From assembly GCF_017883985.1 (NCBI RefSeq), contig NZ_PRDG01000004.1:187253-251252 (forward strand): 64,000 nt of DNA, given 5' to 3'. The translations under genes were made by a program, and so were the position numbers. This document shows, one piece after another, positions 29,823-39,061 of the stretch. This stretch comes from Streptococcus oricebi (GTDB taxonomy: Bacteria > Bacillota > Bacilli > Lactobacillales > Streptococcaceae). The notes under the pieces are model-generated. The model saw nothing but the letters and a program-made list of their open reading frames with translations, ran no database searches and had not been told where the DNA came from. Position 1 is the first letter of the stretch; the number at the start of each line of letters is the position of its first letter.

Positions 29823-30839
29823 ATGGAAAAACAAAAAATTGCCGTCCTCGGACCAGGATCTTGGGGAACAGCCCTATCACAAGTCTTGAATGACAATGGT
29901 CACGAAGTCCGTATCTGGGGTAATCTGGCTGACCAGATTGATGAAATCAATCAAGACCATACCAATAAACGTTATTTTAAGGATATTGTCCTCGATGAAA
30001 AGATTAAGGCCTACCATGATTTAAGCCAGGCCTTGGATGGAGTCGATGCCGTGCTCTTTGTAGTCCCAACCAAGGTGACCCGCCTAGTGGCCCAGCAGGT
30101 GGCGGCTGTTCTCGACCATAAGGTCACGGTCCTGCATGCTTCCAAAGGTTTAGAGCCAGACAGTCACAAGCGTCTCTCCCTCATCCTTGAGGAGGAAATC
30201 CCTGCTGACAAACGCAGTGAAATCGTGGTTGTATCAGGTCCTAGCCATGCCGAGGAGACCATTGTCCGCGACATCACCTTAATCACCGCAGCCTCCAAGG
30301 ACTTGGAAACAGCCAAGTATGTGCAGACCCTCTTTAGCAACCACTACTTCCGCCTCTACACCAATACCGATGTCGTTGGGGTCGAAACGGCTGGCGCCCT
30401 TAAAAATATCATTGCTGTTGGAGCAGGTGCCCTGCATGGTCTCGGCTTTGGAGACAATGCTAAAGCAGCCATCATCACTCGGGGCCTGGCTGAAATTACC
30501 CGTCTAGGGGTCAAACTTGGAGCCAACCCCCTGACTTATAGCGGTCTATCTGGTGTGGGAGATCTCATTGTCACCGGAACCTCTATCCACTCCCGCAACT
30601 GGCGGGCTGGCGATGCCCTCGGTCGCGGTGAAAAACTAGCCGATATTGAAGCCAATATGGGCATGGTGATAGAAGGAATCTCAACCACTCGGGCAGCCTA
30701 TGAACTGGCCCAGGAGTTGGGTGTCTACATGCCCATTACCCAGGCTATTTATCGGGTCATCTATGAGGACCTGGATATCAAGGAAGCCATCCACGATATT
30801 ATGAACAACGAATTTAAAGCTGAAAATGAATGGTCTTAA
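29823..30839 (+). CDS. gpsA: Glycerol-3-phosphate dehydrogenase [NAD(P)+]
   Basis: Reduces dihydroxyacetone phosphate to sn-glycerol 3-phosphate for phospholipid synthesis. The 338-aa protein has the N-terminal Rossmann loop [10 protein letters not shown] (about 10-19) and conserved [11 protein letters not shown] and SGPSHAEE segments. I take the second ATG (29823; [12 protein letters not shown]), 8 nt after AAAGGA and matching other streptococcal GpsA starts; the ATG at 29814 abuts the same ribosome site. gpsA normally stands next to galU in streptococci; here an ABC pair separates them. Confidence 0.97.
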   Translation: MEKQKIAVLGPGSWGTALSQVLNDNGHEVRIWGNLADQIDEINQDHTNKRYFKDIVLDEKIKAYHDLSQALDGVDAVLFVVPTKVTRLVAQQVAAVLDHKVTVLHASKGLEPDSHKRLSLILEEEIPADKRSEIVVVSGPSHAEETIVRDITLITAASKDLETAKYVQTLFSNHYFRLYTNTDVVGVETAGALKNIIAVGAGALHGLGFGDNAKAAIITRGLAEITRLGVKLGANPLTYSGLSGVGDLIVTGTSIHSRNWRAGDALGRGEKLADIEANMGMVIEGISTTRAAYELAQELGVYMPITQAIYRVIYEDLDIKEAIHDIMNNEFKAENEWS

Positions 30840-30935
30840 CTACTGTAGCCACTAAACAGATAAGCCAGTTTGTCTTATAACCTTATCTAGCACTCTTATT
30901 CCCCTCTACTTAAAGGGAAAAAGGTAAGTCAGGGG

Positions 30936-30968
30936 GACTCTATTCTTGTTAGACTAGAGTCTCTTTTT
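30936..30968 (+). terminator. Terminator of gpsA
   Basis: 7-bp perfect stem (30936-30942 with 30955-30961), then TCTTTTTA. Confidence 0.75.
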
Positions 30969-30985
30969 ATTACCTAGCCCAGAAG

Positions 30986-31078
30986 ATGATTGGTTTATTT
31001 GCAATAGAGGGAAAAATCGTTTATGAGGGAGGTTCTGACAAAATTAAATTACTCAACATCATCGGTTCGTCTGCATAA
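30986..31078 (+). CDS. Possible 30-aa peptide before ABC pair
   Basis: A short frame from ATG to TAA between the gpsA terminator and the ABC genes: MIGLFAIEGKIVYEGG then 14 more residues. The ribosome site (AGAAG) is poor. It contains a Gly-Gly, which invites comparison with peptide leaders, but Cys, Ser/Thr clusters and other bacteriocin marks are missing. It may be a chance frame or a relic. Confidence 0.2.
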   Translation: MIGLFAIEGKIVYEGGSDKIKLLNIIGSSA

Positions 31079-31107
31079 AAATATCATCAATAAGAAAGGA
31101 GCATGCT

Positions 31108-32058
31108 ATGGCAGTCTTACAAGTCCTTGGTTTAAATAAATCATATAAGGGTAAAAAGGTAATAAGGGATTTATCACTGGAACTAAACAAAGGAGAAATC
31201 ATGGGGTTAATTGGTGCAAATGGCGCTGGAAAAACCACGATTTTCAAATCTATCCTAGGTTTAGTCAAAAGAGATTCTGGTAGCATTATTGTCAATCAGC
31301 AACAAACAAAGGAAAAGTCAAAGGCTTATTTGAATACGATTGGGTCCATTATTGAATACCCTACCTTTTATGAATCCTTAACCGCTAGTCAGAATTTAGC
31401 GATAACCTCCAAGCTTTATGATGAGCTTGATTTATCCAAGCAAGATATTCTAAACTACCTTGAGCTAGTCGGTTTAGAAGGGGAGGGTGATAGTAAAGTT
31501 GCCAGCTTCTCCTTGGGTATGAAGCAACGCTTGGGGCTTGCTCAAGCATTGATACATCAACCAAGCATTTTGCTGCTAGATGAACCCTTTAACGGTTTAG
31601 ACCCTAAGGGAATAAAAGAGCTCCGAGACTTCCTGTCCTCATTATCAGGCAAAGGAATTGCTATCATTATCTCCAGCCACTCGCTAGAAGAGTTGAATAA
31701 GATAGTTGATACCGTCACCATTATCAATCAAGGTAAACTGATTTTTCAAGGAAAGAAAGCCGAATATCTAGCTCTAGGAGCTGAAAAAAATACCTGGCTA
31801 CTAGAAACGGATAATAAGCTCTTGACCGAAGATATTTTGAAAGCTCTAAATATCTCCTTTAAGACCAAGGATGAACACTTTGAGCTCTCCTTACCCAAGG
31901 AAAAGGCAGAAGAGGTAAGAAACCAGCTTCTAAGCGAACTATTAGGGCAGAAAGTATCTATCTTGAAAATTTCCGAACAGCAAAATAATTTTGAAGATAT
32001 TTTCCTTAACATTCAAACTACTGGGGAGGTAGACTATGATAAAGTTAATAAAAATTGA
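31108..32058 (+). CDS. ABC transporter ATP-binding protein (BcrA/LanF-like)
   Basis: 316-aa ATPase of the DRA/BcrA group, the type that pairs with short ABC-2 permeases in bacteriocin immunity and bacitracin resistance. Walker A GANGAGKTT (about 37-45), signature FSLGMKQRLGLA (about 134-145), Walker B LLLDEPFNGLD (about 155-165), H-loop SSHSLEEL; residues 220-316 form the C-terminal extension. The ATG follows AAAGGAG. It overlaps the permease gene by 23 nt. The pair is more AT-rich than gpsA and galU and looks like an insertion between them. Confidence 0.88.
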   Translation: MAVLQVLGLNKSYKGKKVIRDLSLELNKGEIMGLIGANGAGKTTIFKSILGLVKRDSGSIIVNQQQTKEKSKAYLNTIGSIIEYPTFYESLTASQNLAITSKLYDELDLSKQDILNYLELVGLEGEGDSKVASFSLGMKQRLGLAQALIHQPSILLLDEPFNGLDPKGIKELRDFLSSLSGKGIAIIISSHSLEELNKIVDTVTIINQGKLIFQGKKAEYLALGAEKNTWLLETDNKLLTEDILKALNISFKTKDEHFELSLPKEKAEEVRNQLLSELLGQKVSILKISEQQNNFEDIFLNIQTTGEVDYDKVNKN

Positions 32059-32800
32059 GTTCCTAAAACTTTTCTCTGGGAGAAAAACTCCCTACCTCTT
32101 GTATGGTCTATTTGCCCTCCTTGTGCTCCTATTAGTATCATTTTTAAGGATATTTGCTTCTGAATCATCTTTTGGCAATGTTTTTAAATCAACTAGCGAC
32201 ACCTTTTCTATTTTTGCTGTAATGGTCGGAGTGGTCCTAACTCTAGTGTCCTTCAATCAAGAAATCCAGCAAAAGACAATCAAGACACTTTTAGTTACAC
32301 CCATAAAGCGGTCAGAGATTTTATTCTCCAAATTGCTTGTCTCCTTGTCGGTTTCATTTTCAATCCTTATTATTTTAGCCTGTACTTCATTTTTGGCAAC
32401 CTCCTTACTATTTGGCTTTTTTACAGAAGGAGCTTACTCCTCCTCTGGTGAAAATATCCAGGCCTTTTCCGCTGGATTAGTGCAAATGCTTACTGCTTTT
32501 TTCACCACTATCTTTTATAGCTGTCTAATTCTTTGCTTGTTTTTAATAACAAACTCCCTATCCTTTACTTTAATAGGAATACTACTAGCAAAAGGTCTGG
32601 GGGAATTGATTTCAAGAAGCCTGCTAGCACATCATAATGCTTTCTTATACTATAGCCCACTTGGAATGCTAAACATCTTAAATCCCTTAACGAGCACCCA
32701 AGCTATAAGTGGATACCTCTTACAACTTGTTTTAGTCCTTATCTATTCAACCATTATTTTTATTCTCAGCTGTAAGTTATTTGACAATAAAGAATTTTAA
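32036..32800 (+). CDS. ABC-2 type permease, bacteriocin-immunity style
   Basis: 254-aa membrane protein with about six hydrophobic helices and the N-terminal MIKLIKIEFLKLFSGRK motif typical of ABC-2 permeases. IQQKTIKTLLVTPIKRSEIL (about 79-98) is the conserved cytosolic coupling segment. It partners the ATPase gene it overlaps. Substrate unknown; immunity or antimicrobial-peptide export is the usual role of such pairs. No terminator is evident before galU. Confidence 0.85.
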   Translation: MIKLIKIEFLKLFSGRKTPYLLYGLFALLVLLLVSFLRIFASESSFGNVFKSTSDTFSIFAVMVGVVLTLVSFNQEIQQKTIKTLLVTPIKRSEILFSKLLVSLSVSFSILIILACTSFLATSLLFGFFTEGAYSSSGENIQAFSAGLVQMLTAFFTTIFYSCLILCLFLITNSLSFTLIGILLAKGLGELISRSLLAHHNAFLYYSPLGMLNILNPLTSTQAISGYLLQLVLVLIYSTIIFILSCKLFDNKEF

Positions 32801-32914
32801 AGTTAAAGGACCGAGTATGGACATAAAAATATATGCTATATACTAGCATCTAGGACACAGCTAATTCCAACTATCCCAATAATTCTTACTCAAACCTAAA
32901 ATATAAAATTAAGT

Positions 32915-32943
32915 TTGACAAAAAAAGTCATCTATGATAGGCT
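32915..32943 (+). promoter_or_regulatory. Possible galU promoter
   Basis: TTGACA (32915-32920) with TAGGCT 17 nt downstream. The -10 is poor, so this is tentative. Nothing else was recognised in the 343-nt gap 32801-33143. Confidence 0.35.
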
Positions 32944-33143
32944 CAAATAAAGACCACTTTGACTGAAAGGAACGACTATCAATCATCTATACTTAGCTTG
33001 CCACAAATAAGCTAATCAGGCTAACACTCTAACATCAGAAAGGCTCTCGCCATTCTAATCTTTAGAGTTAGCTTCGTCTTATACTGGACTACCTGGTCCC
33101 ATACAAGAAATCAGAAAATCATTTTATTTTTAAGGAGAAATTT

Positions 33144-34037
33144 ATGCCTAAAGTAAGAAAAGCAGTCATTCCCGCTGCTGGTCTAGGAACTCGCTTCCTA
33201 CCAGCCACCAAGGCTTTGGCCAAGGAAATGCTGCCCATAGTTGATAAACCAACTATTCAATTTATCGTTGAAGAAGCCCTTAAATCAGGAATTGAAGACA
33301 TCTTGGTCGTCACTGGTAAGTCCAAACGCTCGATTGAGGACCACTTTGACTCAAACTTTGAATTAGAATACAACCTCAAAGAAAAGGGCAAGCATGACCT
33401 CTTAAAACTAGTTGATGAAACTACTGGTATCGGCCTCCACTTTATTCGCCAGAGCCATCCTCGAGGCTTGGGAGATGCTGTTTTACAAGCCAAGGCCTTC
33501 GTGGGAAATGAGCCCTTTGTGGTCATGCTGGGTGATGACCTAATGGAAGATAAAACTCCCCTGACCAAGCAGTTGATTGAGGACTATGACAAAACCCACG
33601 CCTCAACGATTGCGGTCATGAAGGTCCCACATGAGGAAGTTTCTTCCTATGGGGTCATCGCTCCTCAAGGACGGGGCTTGAATGGTCTCTACAGCGTTGA
33701 GAACTTTGTTGAAAAGCCAAAACCAGAAGAGGCACCGAGCGATTTGGCTATTATCGGCCGCTACCTCTTGACCCCTGAAATCTTTGATATTCTGGACAAG
33801 CAGGCACCTGGCGCTGGCAATGAAATTCAGTTGACCGATGCCATCGATACCCTCAACAAAACCCAGCGGGTCTTTGCTCGAGAATTTACGGGTAAACGCT
33901 TTGATGTCGGTGACAAATTTGGCTATATGAAGACCTCGATTGAGTATGGCCTCAACCACCCTCAAATCAAGGATAATTTGAAGCAATACATTATTGATCT
34001 AGGTAAGAAACTAGACAAGACACATAAGGAAAAATAA
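33144..34037 (+). CDS. galU: UTP-glucose-1-phosphate uridylyltransferase
   Basis: Makes UDP-glucose for capsule, teichoic acid and glycolipid synthesis. The 297-aa protein has the nucleotidyltransferase loop [20 protein letters not shown] (about 9-28), VDKPTIQF, and the metal-binding LGDDLMED segment (about 129-136), with [12 protein letters not shown] near 222-233. The ATG follows AAGGAG. A terminator follows the stop. Confidence 0.98.
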   Translation: MPKVRKAVIPAAGLGTRFLPATKALAKEMLPIVDKPTIQFIVEEALKSGIEDILVVTGKSKRSIEDHFDSNFELEYNLKEKGKHDLLKLVDETTGIGLHFIRQSHPRGLGDAVLQAKAFVGNEPFVVMLGDDLMEDKTPLTKQLIEDYDKTHASTIAVMKVPHEEVSSYGVIAPQGRGLNGLYSVENFVEKPKPEEAPSDLAIIGRYLLTPEIFDILDKQAPGAGNEIQLTDAIDTLNKTQRVFAREFTGKRFDVGDKFGYMKTSIEYGLNHPQIKDNLKQYIIDLGKKLDKTHKEK

Positions 34038-34082
34038 AAAGGGAGCAGGCCTCTTGATTCAAGTAGGTCTGCCACCCTTTTT
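34036..34082. terminator. Bidirectional terminator between galU and rhomboid gene
   Basis: Outer AAAAAGGG/CCCTTTTT arms (34036-34043 with 34075-34082) and an inner GCAGGCCT/AGGTCTGC stem, with U runs on both strands. It serves galU rightward and the rhomboid operon leftward. Confidence 0.85.
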
Positions 34083-34148
34083 CTATTCTTTAAAAAATAT
34101 GGACCAAATGCTCTCAAGCCGACCCAATAAGACTCAAAAGTCTGTCTT

Positions 34149-34838
34149 TTAGCTGCCACTTCCTAGGGCTAGGGCTGTTCCTGTTAAGAGGACAGCCAAT
34201 AAGAGATAGAGGACCAGGGCTACCAGGCGCTGCTCCTTATTAAAGGTCGTAGGCTCTACCTTTAAGGGCAGGATAAAGGCAGCCAGTAGGCCTCCTAGTA
34301 GCCCACCGAGATGTCCTGCCAGACTGACTCCTGGCAGGAAACTCATAATTAGATTGAGGACTAAGAGGGGCAGATAGCGCTGGCCCAACTGCTTAATGTA
34401 GGGGGTCTTGGCCACATAGCTTAGGAGAGCTAGGGCAGAAAAAAGACCAAAAAGAGCTGTCGAAGCCCCTGCCGCTACTACCTCGGGAGTAAAGAGCAGG
34501 ACAAAAATATTGCCCATCAGCCCCGACATAAGGTAGAGCAGGAAAAAATTCCGGCTCCCAAAGACCTGCTCTACTTCCTGCCCTAAAAAGTAAAGGGTCA
34601 GGCAATTTAGGACAAAATGCTCCAGACCAATATGAACAAAGATAGCCGAAAACAAGCGCCAAAGCTGCTGGGGAGAGTACTGAATCAAGCGCCCCCAGAC
34701 AGCTCCGAAGTCTACCAGAGTCTGGCCACTACTATAGTCCTGCCCTCTGACTAAAAACATAGCCAGAAAGACCAGGGCCGTCACTAGCGTCAGTAGGGCA
34801 GTTACTGGACTGGAAAAAATTTTAGCTTTCTTGGGCAA
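34149..34838 (-). CDS. Rhomboid-family intramembrane serine protease
   Basis: 229-aa polytopic protein with seven predicted helices. Rhomboid active-site residues are present: Ser in AGASTALFG (about 123-131) and His in AGHLGGLLGG (about 174-183), with the supporting HFVLN stretch near residue 78. Natural substrates in streptococci are largely unknown. It overlaps the upstream cyclo-ligase gene by 17 nt, so the two are coupled. Confidence 0.92.
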   Translation of the reverse strand: MPKKAKIFSSPVTALLTLVTALVFLAMFLVRGQDYSSGQTLVDFGAVWGRLIQYSPQQLWRLFSAIFVHIGLEHFVLNCLTLYFLGQEVEQVFGSRNFFLLYLMSGLMGNIFVLLFTPEVVAAGASTALFGLFSALALLSYVAKTPYIKQLGQRYLPLLVLNLIMSFLPGVSLAGHLGGLLGGLLAAFILPLKVEPTTFNKEQRLVALVLYLLLAVLLTGTALALGSGS

Positions 34839-35355
34839 GTAAGACCTCCTTGACTGCTACATCGTGCTGGCTAGCCTCAAAATCAGCCAGTTGTAGGGGA
34901 TAAATGGTACTGATGGTCGCTCCTTCAAAGTCAGCCAAATAGCGATCATAATAGCCACCGCCATAGCCAATTCGATAGCCCTCTCGATTAAAGAGGAGAC
35001 CAGGTACATGGATAAGATCAATCTCTGTCTTAGCTACTTCCAACTGACTCCTAGGCTCCAACAGGCCAAAGGAGCTCTTTTCTAAATCTGCCGGATCATA
35101 GACCACAAAAATCATGCGTCCTCCCTTATAGGTCTTGGGAATCAGCAAACTCTTTCCATCAGCTAGGGCCTGCTGGATAAAGGCCTGGGTGTCAAATTCA
35201 TGCTCCATTGATAAATAGCTAGCCACGACCCTAGCCTCTCGATAGGCAGGAGTAGCAAGCAGGGCCTGGGTTAGTTGCTGATCCAGCTTGTTCTTTAATG
35301 GACTAGGCAGAGAACGCAGCTTTTTTAGGGCCTCCTGCCTTTTTTCTTTTTTCAT
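34822..35355 (-). CDS. 5-formyltetrahydrofolate cyclo-ligase
   Basis: Converts 5-formyl-THF to 5,10-methenyl-THF with ATP, salvaging folate one-carbon units. The 177-aa protein shows the family's basic N-terminus (KKEKRQEALKKLRSL), the RVVASYLSMEHEFDT stretch and the signature YGGGYYDRYLADF (about 129-141). Its pairing with a rhomboid protease gene is common in streptococci but has no known functional basis. Confidence 0.95.
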   Translation of the reverse strand: MKKEKRQEALKKLRSLPSPLKNKLDQQLTQALLATPAYREARVVASYLSMEHEFDTQAFIQQALADGKSLLIPKTYKGGRMIFVVYDPADLEKSSFGLLEPRSQLEVAKTEIDLIHVPGLLFNREGYRIGYGGGYYDRYLADFEGATISTIYPLQLADFEASQHDVAVKEVLLAQES

Positions 35356-35439
35356 ACTCTTTCTCTCCTTCCAAAAACATCAAGCAGCTTCTTCTTTTGT
35401 ATTCGCTAGAGATGAGATGACGAGGCCTAGCAAATCCCT

Positions 35440-36576
35440 CTAGGCTGGGCCATTGACCTTGTAGGCCAAGAATTTACCGATTTTTTCAATGGCAAAAGGC
35501 AGGGCTGCCTCATCTGGATTCATCTGGGGACTATGTAGGGGAGCAGGACTGTCCACTCCTAGCCAAAACATGACCCCCTTGACCTTGCTGAGCAGATAAC
35601 CAAAGTCCTCGCCAGTCATGGCCGGTAAAATATCTAGTAGATTTACTCCAGCTTCAGCCTCAAAAAAGGTCATCAGCTCCTGGGCCAGGTCTGGATTATT
35701 TTCCACTGGGAGGTAGCCTCCTTGCTTAAGTTCCAAGTCCAGCTCCAGATCAAAGGCCTGGGCCACACCTTGGGCTAAGGTCCTCAATCTCTCCTGGGTC
35801 AAAAGGTTCATCTCCATGGTCAAGGTCCGAATCGTTCCATGCAAAAAGGCCGTCTCAGCAATCACATTATTGGTTGTCCCCGCCTGCATGGCTCCAAAGG
35901 TCACAACAGCTCCTTCAATCGGATCCACATTGCGGCTGACAATAGTCTGGACCTGGGTGATAAAGTAGCTGGCCGCTACTAGGGCATCATTGGCCTGATG
36001 AGGAAAGGCCGCATGGCCTCCCTTACCCTTAAAGGTCAACTTGACTTCACAGGTCCCGGCAAAGAGAGTTCCTCGGTTAGTCGCAATAGTCCCCACCTGC
36101 AAATCTGGTCGGACATGGAGACCATAAAATTCATCAGGCAACCAGTCACCAAAGGCTCCGTCCTCATACATGAGCATGCCCCCCGCTTCATTTTCTTCAG
36201 CCGGTTGAAATAAGAAGAGCAGGTTATCCTTGGGCTGCTGCTGGCAAAATTGCTCTACTAAGCCCAAAGCGATGGTCATGTGCATATCGTGACCACAGGC
36301 ATGCATCCGCCCCTCGTGTTGACTGGCAAAGTCCAGCCCCGTTTCTTCGACAATGGGCAGTCCGTCAATATCTGTCCGCCAGCCGATTGTCTTGGTCGGG
36401 GAAGTTCCCTTGAAAAAGACCAGAATCCCTGTCTGCCAGGTCCGAATTTGGACATAGTCTAGCTGGCCAGTCAAGTCGTCCAAGACCTTCATCAAATAAG
36501 CATGAGTCTTGTACTCCTCCAAGCCAATTTCTGGAATTTGGTGCAAATCGCGACGAATCTTTAGATAATCAATCAT
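35440..36576 (-). CDS. N-acetyldiaminopimelate deacetylase (M20 amidohydrolase)
   Basis: M20-family metal hydrolase of 378 aa, with metal-binding HACGHDMHM (about 92-100), catalytic Glu in [11 protein letters not shown] (about 127-137) and the [17 protein letters not shown] C-terminal motif (TGEDFGYLL). Its position 12 nt behind the tetrahydrodipicolinate acetyltransferase gene identifies it as the N-acetyl-LL-diaminopimelate deacetylase of the acetylase branch of lysine synthesis (YkuR type), rather than a general hippurate hydrolase. Confidence 0.93.
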   Translation of the reverse strand: MIDYLKIRRDLHQIPEIGLEEYKTHAYLMKVLDDLTGQLDYVQIRTWQTGILVFFKGTSPTKTIGWRTDIDGLPIVEETGLDFASQHEGRMHACGHDMHMTIALGLVEQFCQQQPKDNLLFLFQPAEENEAGGMLMYEDGAFGDWLPDEFYGLHVRPDLQVGTIATNRGTLFAGTCEVKLTFKGKGGHAAFPHQANDALVAASYFITQVQTIVSRNVDPIEGAVVTFGAMQAGTTNNVIAETAFLHGTIRTLTMEMNLLTQERLRTLAQGVAQAFDLELDLELKQGGYLPVENNPDLAQELMTFFEAEAGVNLLDILPAMTGEDFGYLLSKVKGVMFWLGVDSPAPLHSPQMNPDEAALPFAIEKIGKFLAYKVNGPA

Positions 36577-36588
36577 AGTTTTACCTGC

Positions 36589-37287
36589 TTATAGGGTCCG
36601 AAGGGCATCTTCCAGGGCTGTTTTTTGCTGGGTCTTTTCATCGATTTTCTTGATAACCCGGGCTGGAACTCCTGCTACAACAACGTTTTCTGGCACGTCC
36701 TGAGTAACGATAGCCCCCGCAGCTACAACGGAGCCATGACCGATTTGAACTCCCTCGATAACCACCGCATTAGCCCCAATCAAAACATTGTCACCAACCC
36801 GGACTGGATCTGCACTAGCAGGCTCAATCACACCAGCCAGAACAGCGCCAGCTCCTACGTGGCTATTCTTCCCAACGATGGCCCGGCCACCTAGGACAGC
36901 CCCCATATCAATCATTGTTCCTGAACCAATTTCGGCCCCGATATTGATAACAGCTCCCATCATAATAACAGCATTGTCACCAATTTCAACCTGGTCGCGG
37001 ATAATAGCTCCTGGCTCAATCCGCGCATTGATGGCCCGCTTATCAAGCAAGGGCACTGCTGAATTACGGGCGTCTTGCTCTACCACATAGTCCTTATTTT
37101 CCTTTAGATTAGCCAAGAGGGGCTCAATCTCAGACCAGTCTCCAAACAAGACATTATTGAGCTTGATGACAGAAGCAGGAACAGCCCCCGCCAAGTCTCC
37201 CTCAAAGGTGACCTTAACAGCCGTCTTTTTCTGAGCATTAGCGATAAACTGGATGATTTCTTGTGCATTCATTTTAGTTGCTGACAT
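36589..37287 (-). CDS. dapH: Tetrahydrodipicolinate N-acetyltransferase
   Basis: Acetylates tetrahydrodipicolinate in the lysine/DAP pathway. The 232-aa protein has a small N-terminal alpha domain (about 1-85) and a left-handed beta-helix of hexapeptide repeats (about 88-210; for example [20 protein letters not shown]), typical of the DapH family. The ATG follows GAGG at 7 nt. A streptococcal wall uses lysine in its crosslink, so the pathway serves both wall and protein synthesis. First gene of the pair with the deacetylase. Confidence 0.95.
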   Translation of the reverse strand: MSATKMNAQEIIQFIANAQKKTAVKVTFEGDLAGAVPASVIKLNNVLFGDWSEIEPLLANLKENKDYVVEQDARNSAVPLLDKRAINARIEPGAIIRDQVEIGDNAVIMMGAVINIGAEIGSGTMIDMGAVLGGRAIVGKNSHVGAGAVLAGVIEPASADPVRVGDNVLIGANAVVIEGVQIGHGSVVAAGAIVTQDVPENVVVAGVPARVIKKIDEKTQQKTALEDALRTL

Positions 37288-37336
37288 AGGAAGTCCTCAT
37301 TTCTAATCTTTAAGTAAAAAATTTATTACACTGGAC

Positions 37337-37342
37337 ATTATA
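37337..37342 (-). promoter_or_regulatory. Extended -10 box of dapH operon
   Basis: GGTATAATG on the minus strand, about 50 nt before dapH; the -35 is weak (TTCTTA, 16-nt spacer). Confidence 0.5.
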
Positions 37343-37414
37343 CCATAACTTAGACCTTTAAGAAACAAGAGACCTTAGATAGGCCTCCTTTGGGAAAAAT
37401 AAGAAAAGGCAGTT

Positions 37415-37489
37415 CTTATAGTTAAGATTTAAGGCTTGTAAATTTTCTGCAAACAAGTCAAAAATCTTATCAGAAATATTTTCTATCGG
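37415..37489 (-). pseudogene. Remnant of Imm6-like immunity gene
   Basis: About 75 nt that match 40900-40974, inside the Imm6-like gene at 40806-41288, at roughly 92% identity. The flanking parts of that gene are absent. It marks the end of the orphan cassette region and shows that the immunity block Imm3+Imm6 was copied here and then lost its second gene. Confidence 0.75.
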
Positions 37490-37546
37490 CTAAAAATAAC
37501 TGCTCTCGTTCAAATCAATAATGGGGAAAAGATTACCCTTATTCTG

Positions 37547-37912
37547 CTATTTATCAAAAATCAACTTTATCCGTTCTAAATATTTGAGGTCTTCTTCAAC
37601 CGAAAAATCAGCTACTTCAAGCATGATATTGACTTTATCCATATCCTTTTTTATATCGCTAGATAAAGACGGTACATCCACTTTTTTCAACAAATATTCT
37701 AAATAATCCGGAAACAAGCCATTATCTAAACCGATCAAAGACAAAGCAATGGTAGCACCGGCGAAGTTTGTTTCGCTTTTTCTCATAAATATAGCGCAAT
37801 CTTCAAGAGCGGCAGCAAGTGCTTGACTGCTTGTAAAGCCTTCTTCTTTAAAATCTTGAAAACTTTCTGAAACCATTTTCTTGTTCACCTGATAGGCGGT
37901 TTGCTTAAACAT
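37547..37912 (-). CDS. Imm3-like immunity protein, copy 2
   Basis: 121-aa all-helical soluble protein, near-identical over most of its length to the product of 41391-41747 (shared GFTSSQALAAALEDCA and GLDNGLFPDYLEYLLKKV). It resembles the Imm3 family, found beside deaminase toxins in polymorphic toxin loci; I place it there with moderate confidence. It starts 2 nt after the endonuclease V gene. Copy 1 sits directly behind a deaminase cassette, so copy 2 here was probably moved with, or duplicated from, that block. It may still give protection against the same toxin type. Confidence 0.7.
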   Translation of the reverse strand: MFKQTAYQVNKKMVSESFQDFKEEGFTSSQALAAALEDCAIFMRKSETNFAGATIALSLIGLDNGLFPDYLEYLLKKVDVPSLSSDIKKDMDKVNIMLEVADFSVEEDLKYLERIKLIFDK

Positions 37913-37914
37913 AG

Positions 37915-38601
37915 TTATCGATCCACCTTTTCCTTTATCAAACGTTGTCGTTCACGATGGATCCTAATATCCGCATATCTAGTAGTGACTGGCAAGCGGC
38001 TATCGTCTTTCACAAAGTGCATAGTAATCTGATAAGCTGTTTCTAAATCAATCCAATTTCCACAAGATACATAGACAGGTTTTACTTGGCTGCGCGTTCT
38101 GACAACAAGTCCATAGGTTTCACTCGCGTTTTTAATTTCCGAAAAAGAACCTTTTTCAGAAGTCGGAAGCTGAAAATCAACACCTTCTACCTTATAAAAT
38201 TGCTTGGCAACCCCAATCGTCGGTTTTCCTAAGTAGAAAGAAGCATGCGTCGCAATCCCCATATGTCTAGGGTGCAGATAACCATTGCCGTCAAACATGT
38301 ATAAATCAACATCGGTTTGTAACTTCTCAACTGCTTTTAAAACCAAAGGAAGTTCTCGAAAAGCCAGATAGCCCGCCTTATAAGGGACTTCAATCTGAGC
38401 CGAAGCAGAAACTTCTTCAAGAACTTCTTTCGTCTGGTTATCAAAAACGACGATACAAGCCACCCCGTATTCCTTGCTGTCTCGTTGCCAATAAGCAATG
38501 TCAACTCCCGCCACTGTATGTAAGTCTTCTACGCTAAAATTATTTTGCAAAGAAATCTGGCCTTGCCAGCGTTCTTGTTCTTCTTTAAATGTTGTCGTCA
38601 T
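37915..38601 (-). CDS. nfi: Endonuclease V (deoxyinosine 3' endonuclease)
   Basis: Cuts nucleic acid one base 3' of inosine, the product of adenine deamination. The 228-aa protein has all core motifs: catalytic Asp in VAGVDIAY (about 31-38), VPYKAGYLAFRELP (about 75-88) and FDGNGYLHPRHMGIATHAS (about 105-123). It overlaps the YwqK-like gene upstream by 17 nt. The arrangement deaminase toxin, YwqK, endonuclease V is that of Bacillus subtilis ywqJ-ywqK-ywqL, so this copy is more likely part of a toxin module than a housekeeping repair gene; that is inference from synteny. Confidence 0.95.
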   Translation of the reverse strand: MTTTFKEEQERWQGQISLQNNFSVEDLHTVAGVDIAYWQRDSKEYGVACIVVFDNQTKEVLEEVSASAQIEVPYKAGYLAFRELPLVLKAVEKLQTDVDLYMFDGNGYLHPRHMGIATHASFYLGKPTIGVAKQFYKVEGVDFQLPTSEKGSFSEIKNASETYGLVVRTRSQVKPVYVSCGNWIDLETAYQITMHFVKDDSRLPVTTRYADIRIHRERQRLIKEKVDR

Positions 38602-39055
38602 AAAGAATTCTCATTCCAAATTTGCTAGCCCATCTTTCTTCATCCTCTGTAATACTTGTCTTTTGTTCCACAATATTCCCGTCACGGTCATAACGTTTGT
38701 AATTGATTAACTGTCCTGCAACCCGATATTCAATAGCTTGCAATTTCCCGTCTTCGTAAAAATTTTTCCGTGCGCCATTCGCTGCTCCCATATCTTGATA
38801 ATTGATATACTGCACATTTCCATTTGGATAAAATTTAACTTGTTGCCCATGACGTACCCCATTTAAGACAAAATCATAAGAATCGATTTCTCCATTAGGG
38901 AACAAGTCATAGGTCAAGCCGCTGAACAAATGTTCCTCTTCATTTTCATCATAAAAAACAATGGCTTCACCATAGGGTCCGCCCCAATCTAACTTTTCCT
39001 CAAAATTAACGCCATAGCGTAACACTGCTTCTTTCGTATAAACACTTTCAATCAT
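38585..39055 (-). CDS. YwqK-family (MORN-repeat) antitoxin
   Basis: 156-aa protein with MORN-like repeats such as HGQQVKFYPNGNVQYINYQ and GARKNFYEDGKLQAIEY, as in YwqK of Bacillus subtilis, the immunity protein of the deaminase toxin YwqJ. It lies 6 nt behind a YwqJ-like deaminase reading frame and overlaps endonuclease V, the same order as in ywqJKL. The ATG follows GGAGG. Its toxin partner is frameshifted, so it may now protect against toxins of neighbours rather than its own. Confidence 0.85.
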   Translation of the reverse strand: MIESVYTKEAVLRYGVNFEEKLDWGGPYGEAIVFYDENEEEHLFSGLTYDLFPNGEIDSYDFVLNGVRHGQQVKFYPNGNVQYINYQDMGAANGARKNFYEDGKLQAIEYRVAGQLINYKRYDRDGNIVEQKTSITEDEERWASKFGMRILYDDNI

Positions 39056-39061
39056 TTTTTA

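Noticed and set aside
30986..31078. Double-glycine bacteriocin precursor
   Set aside because: A Gly-Gly is present but no other bacteriocin feature and a poor ribosome site; kept only as a low-confidence peptide frame.
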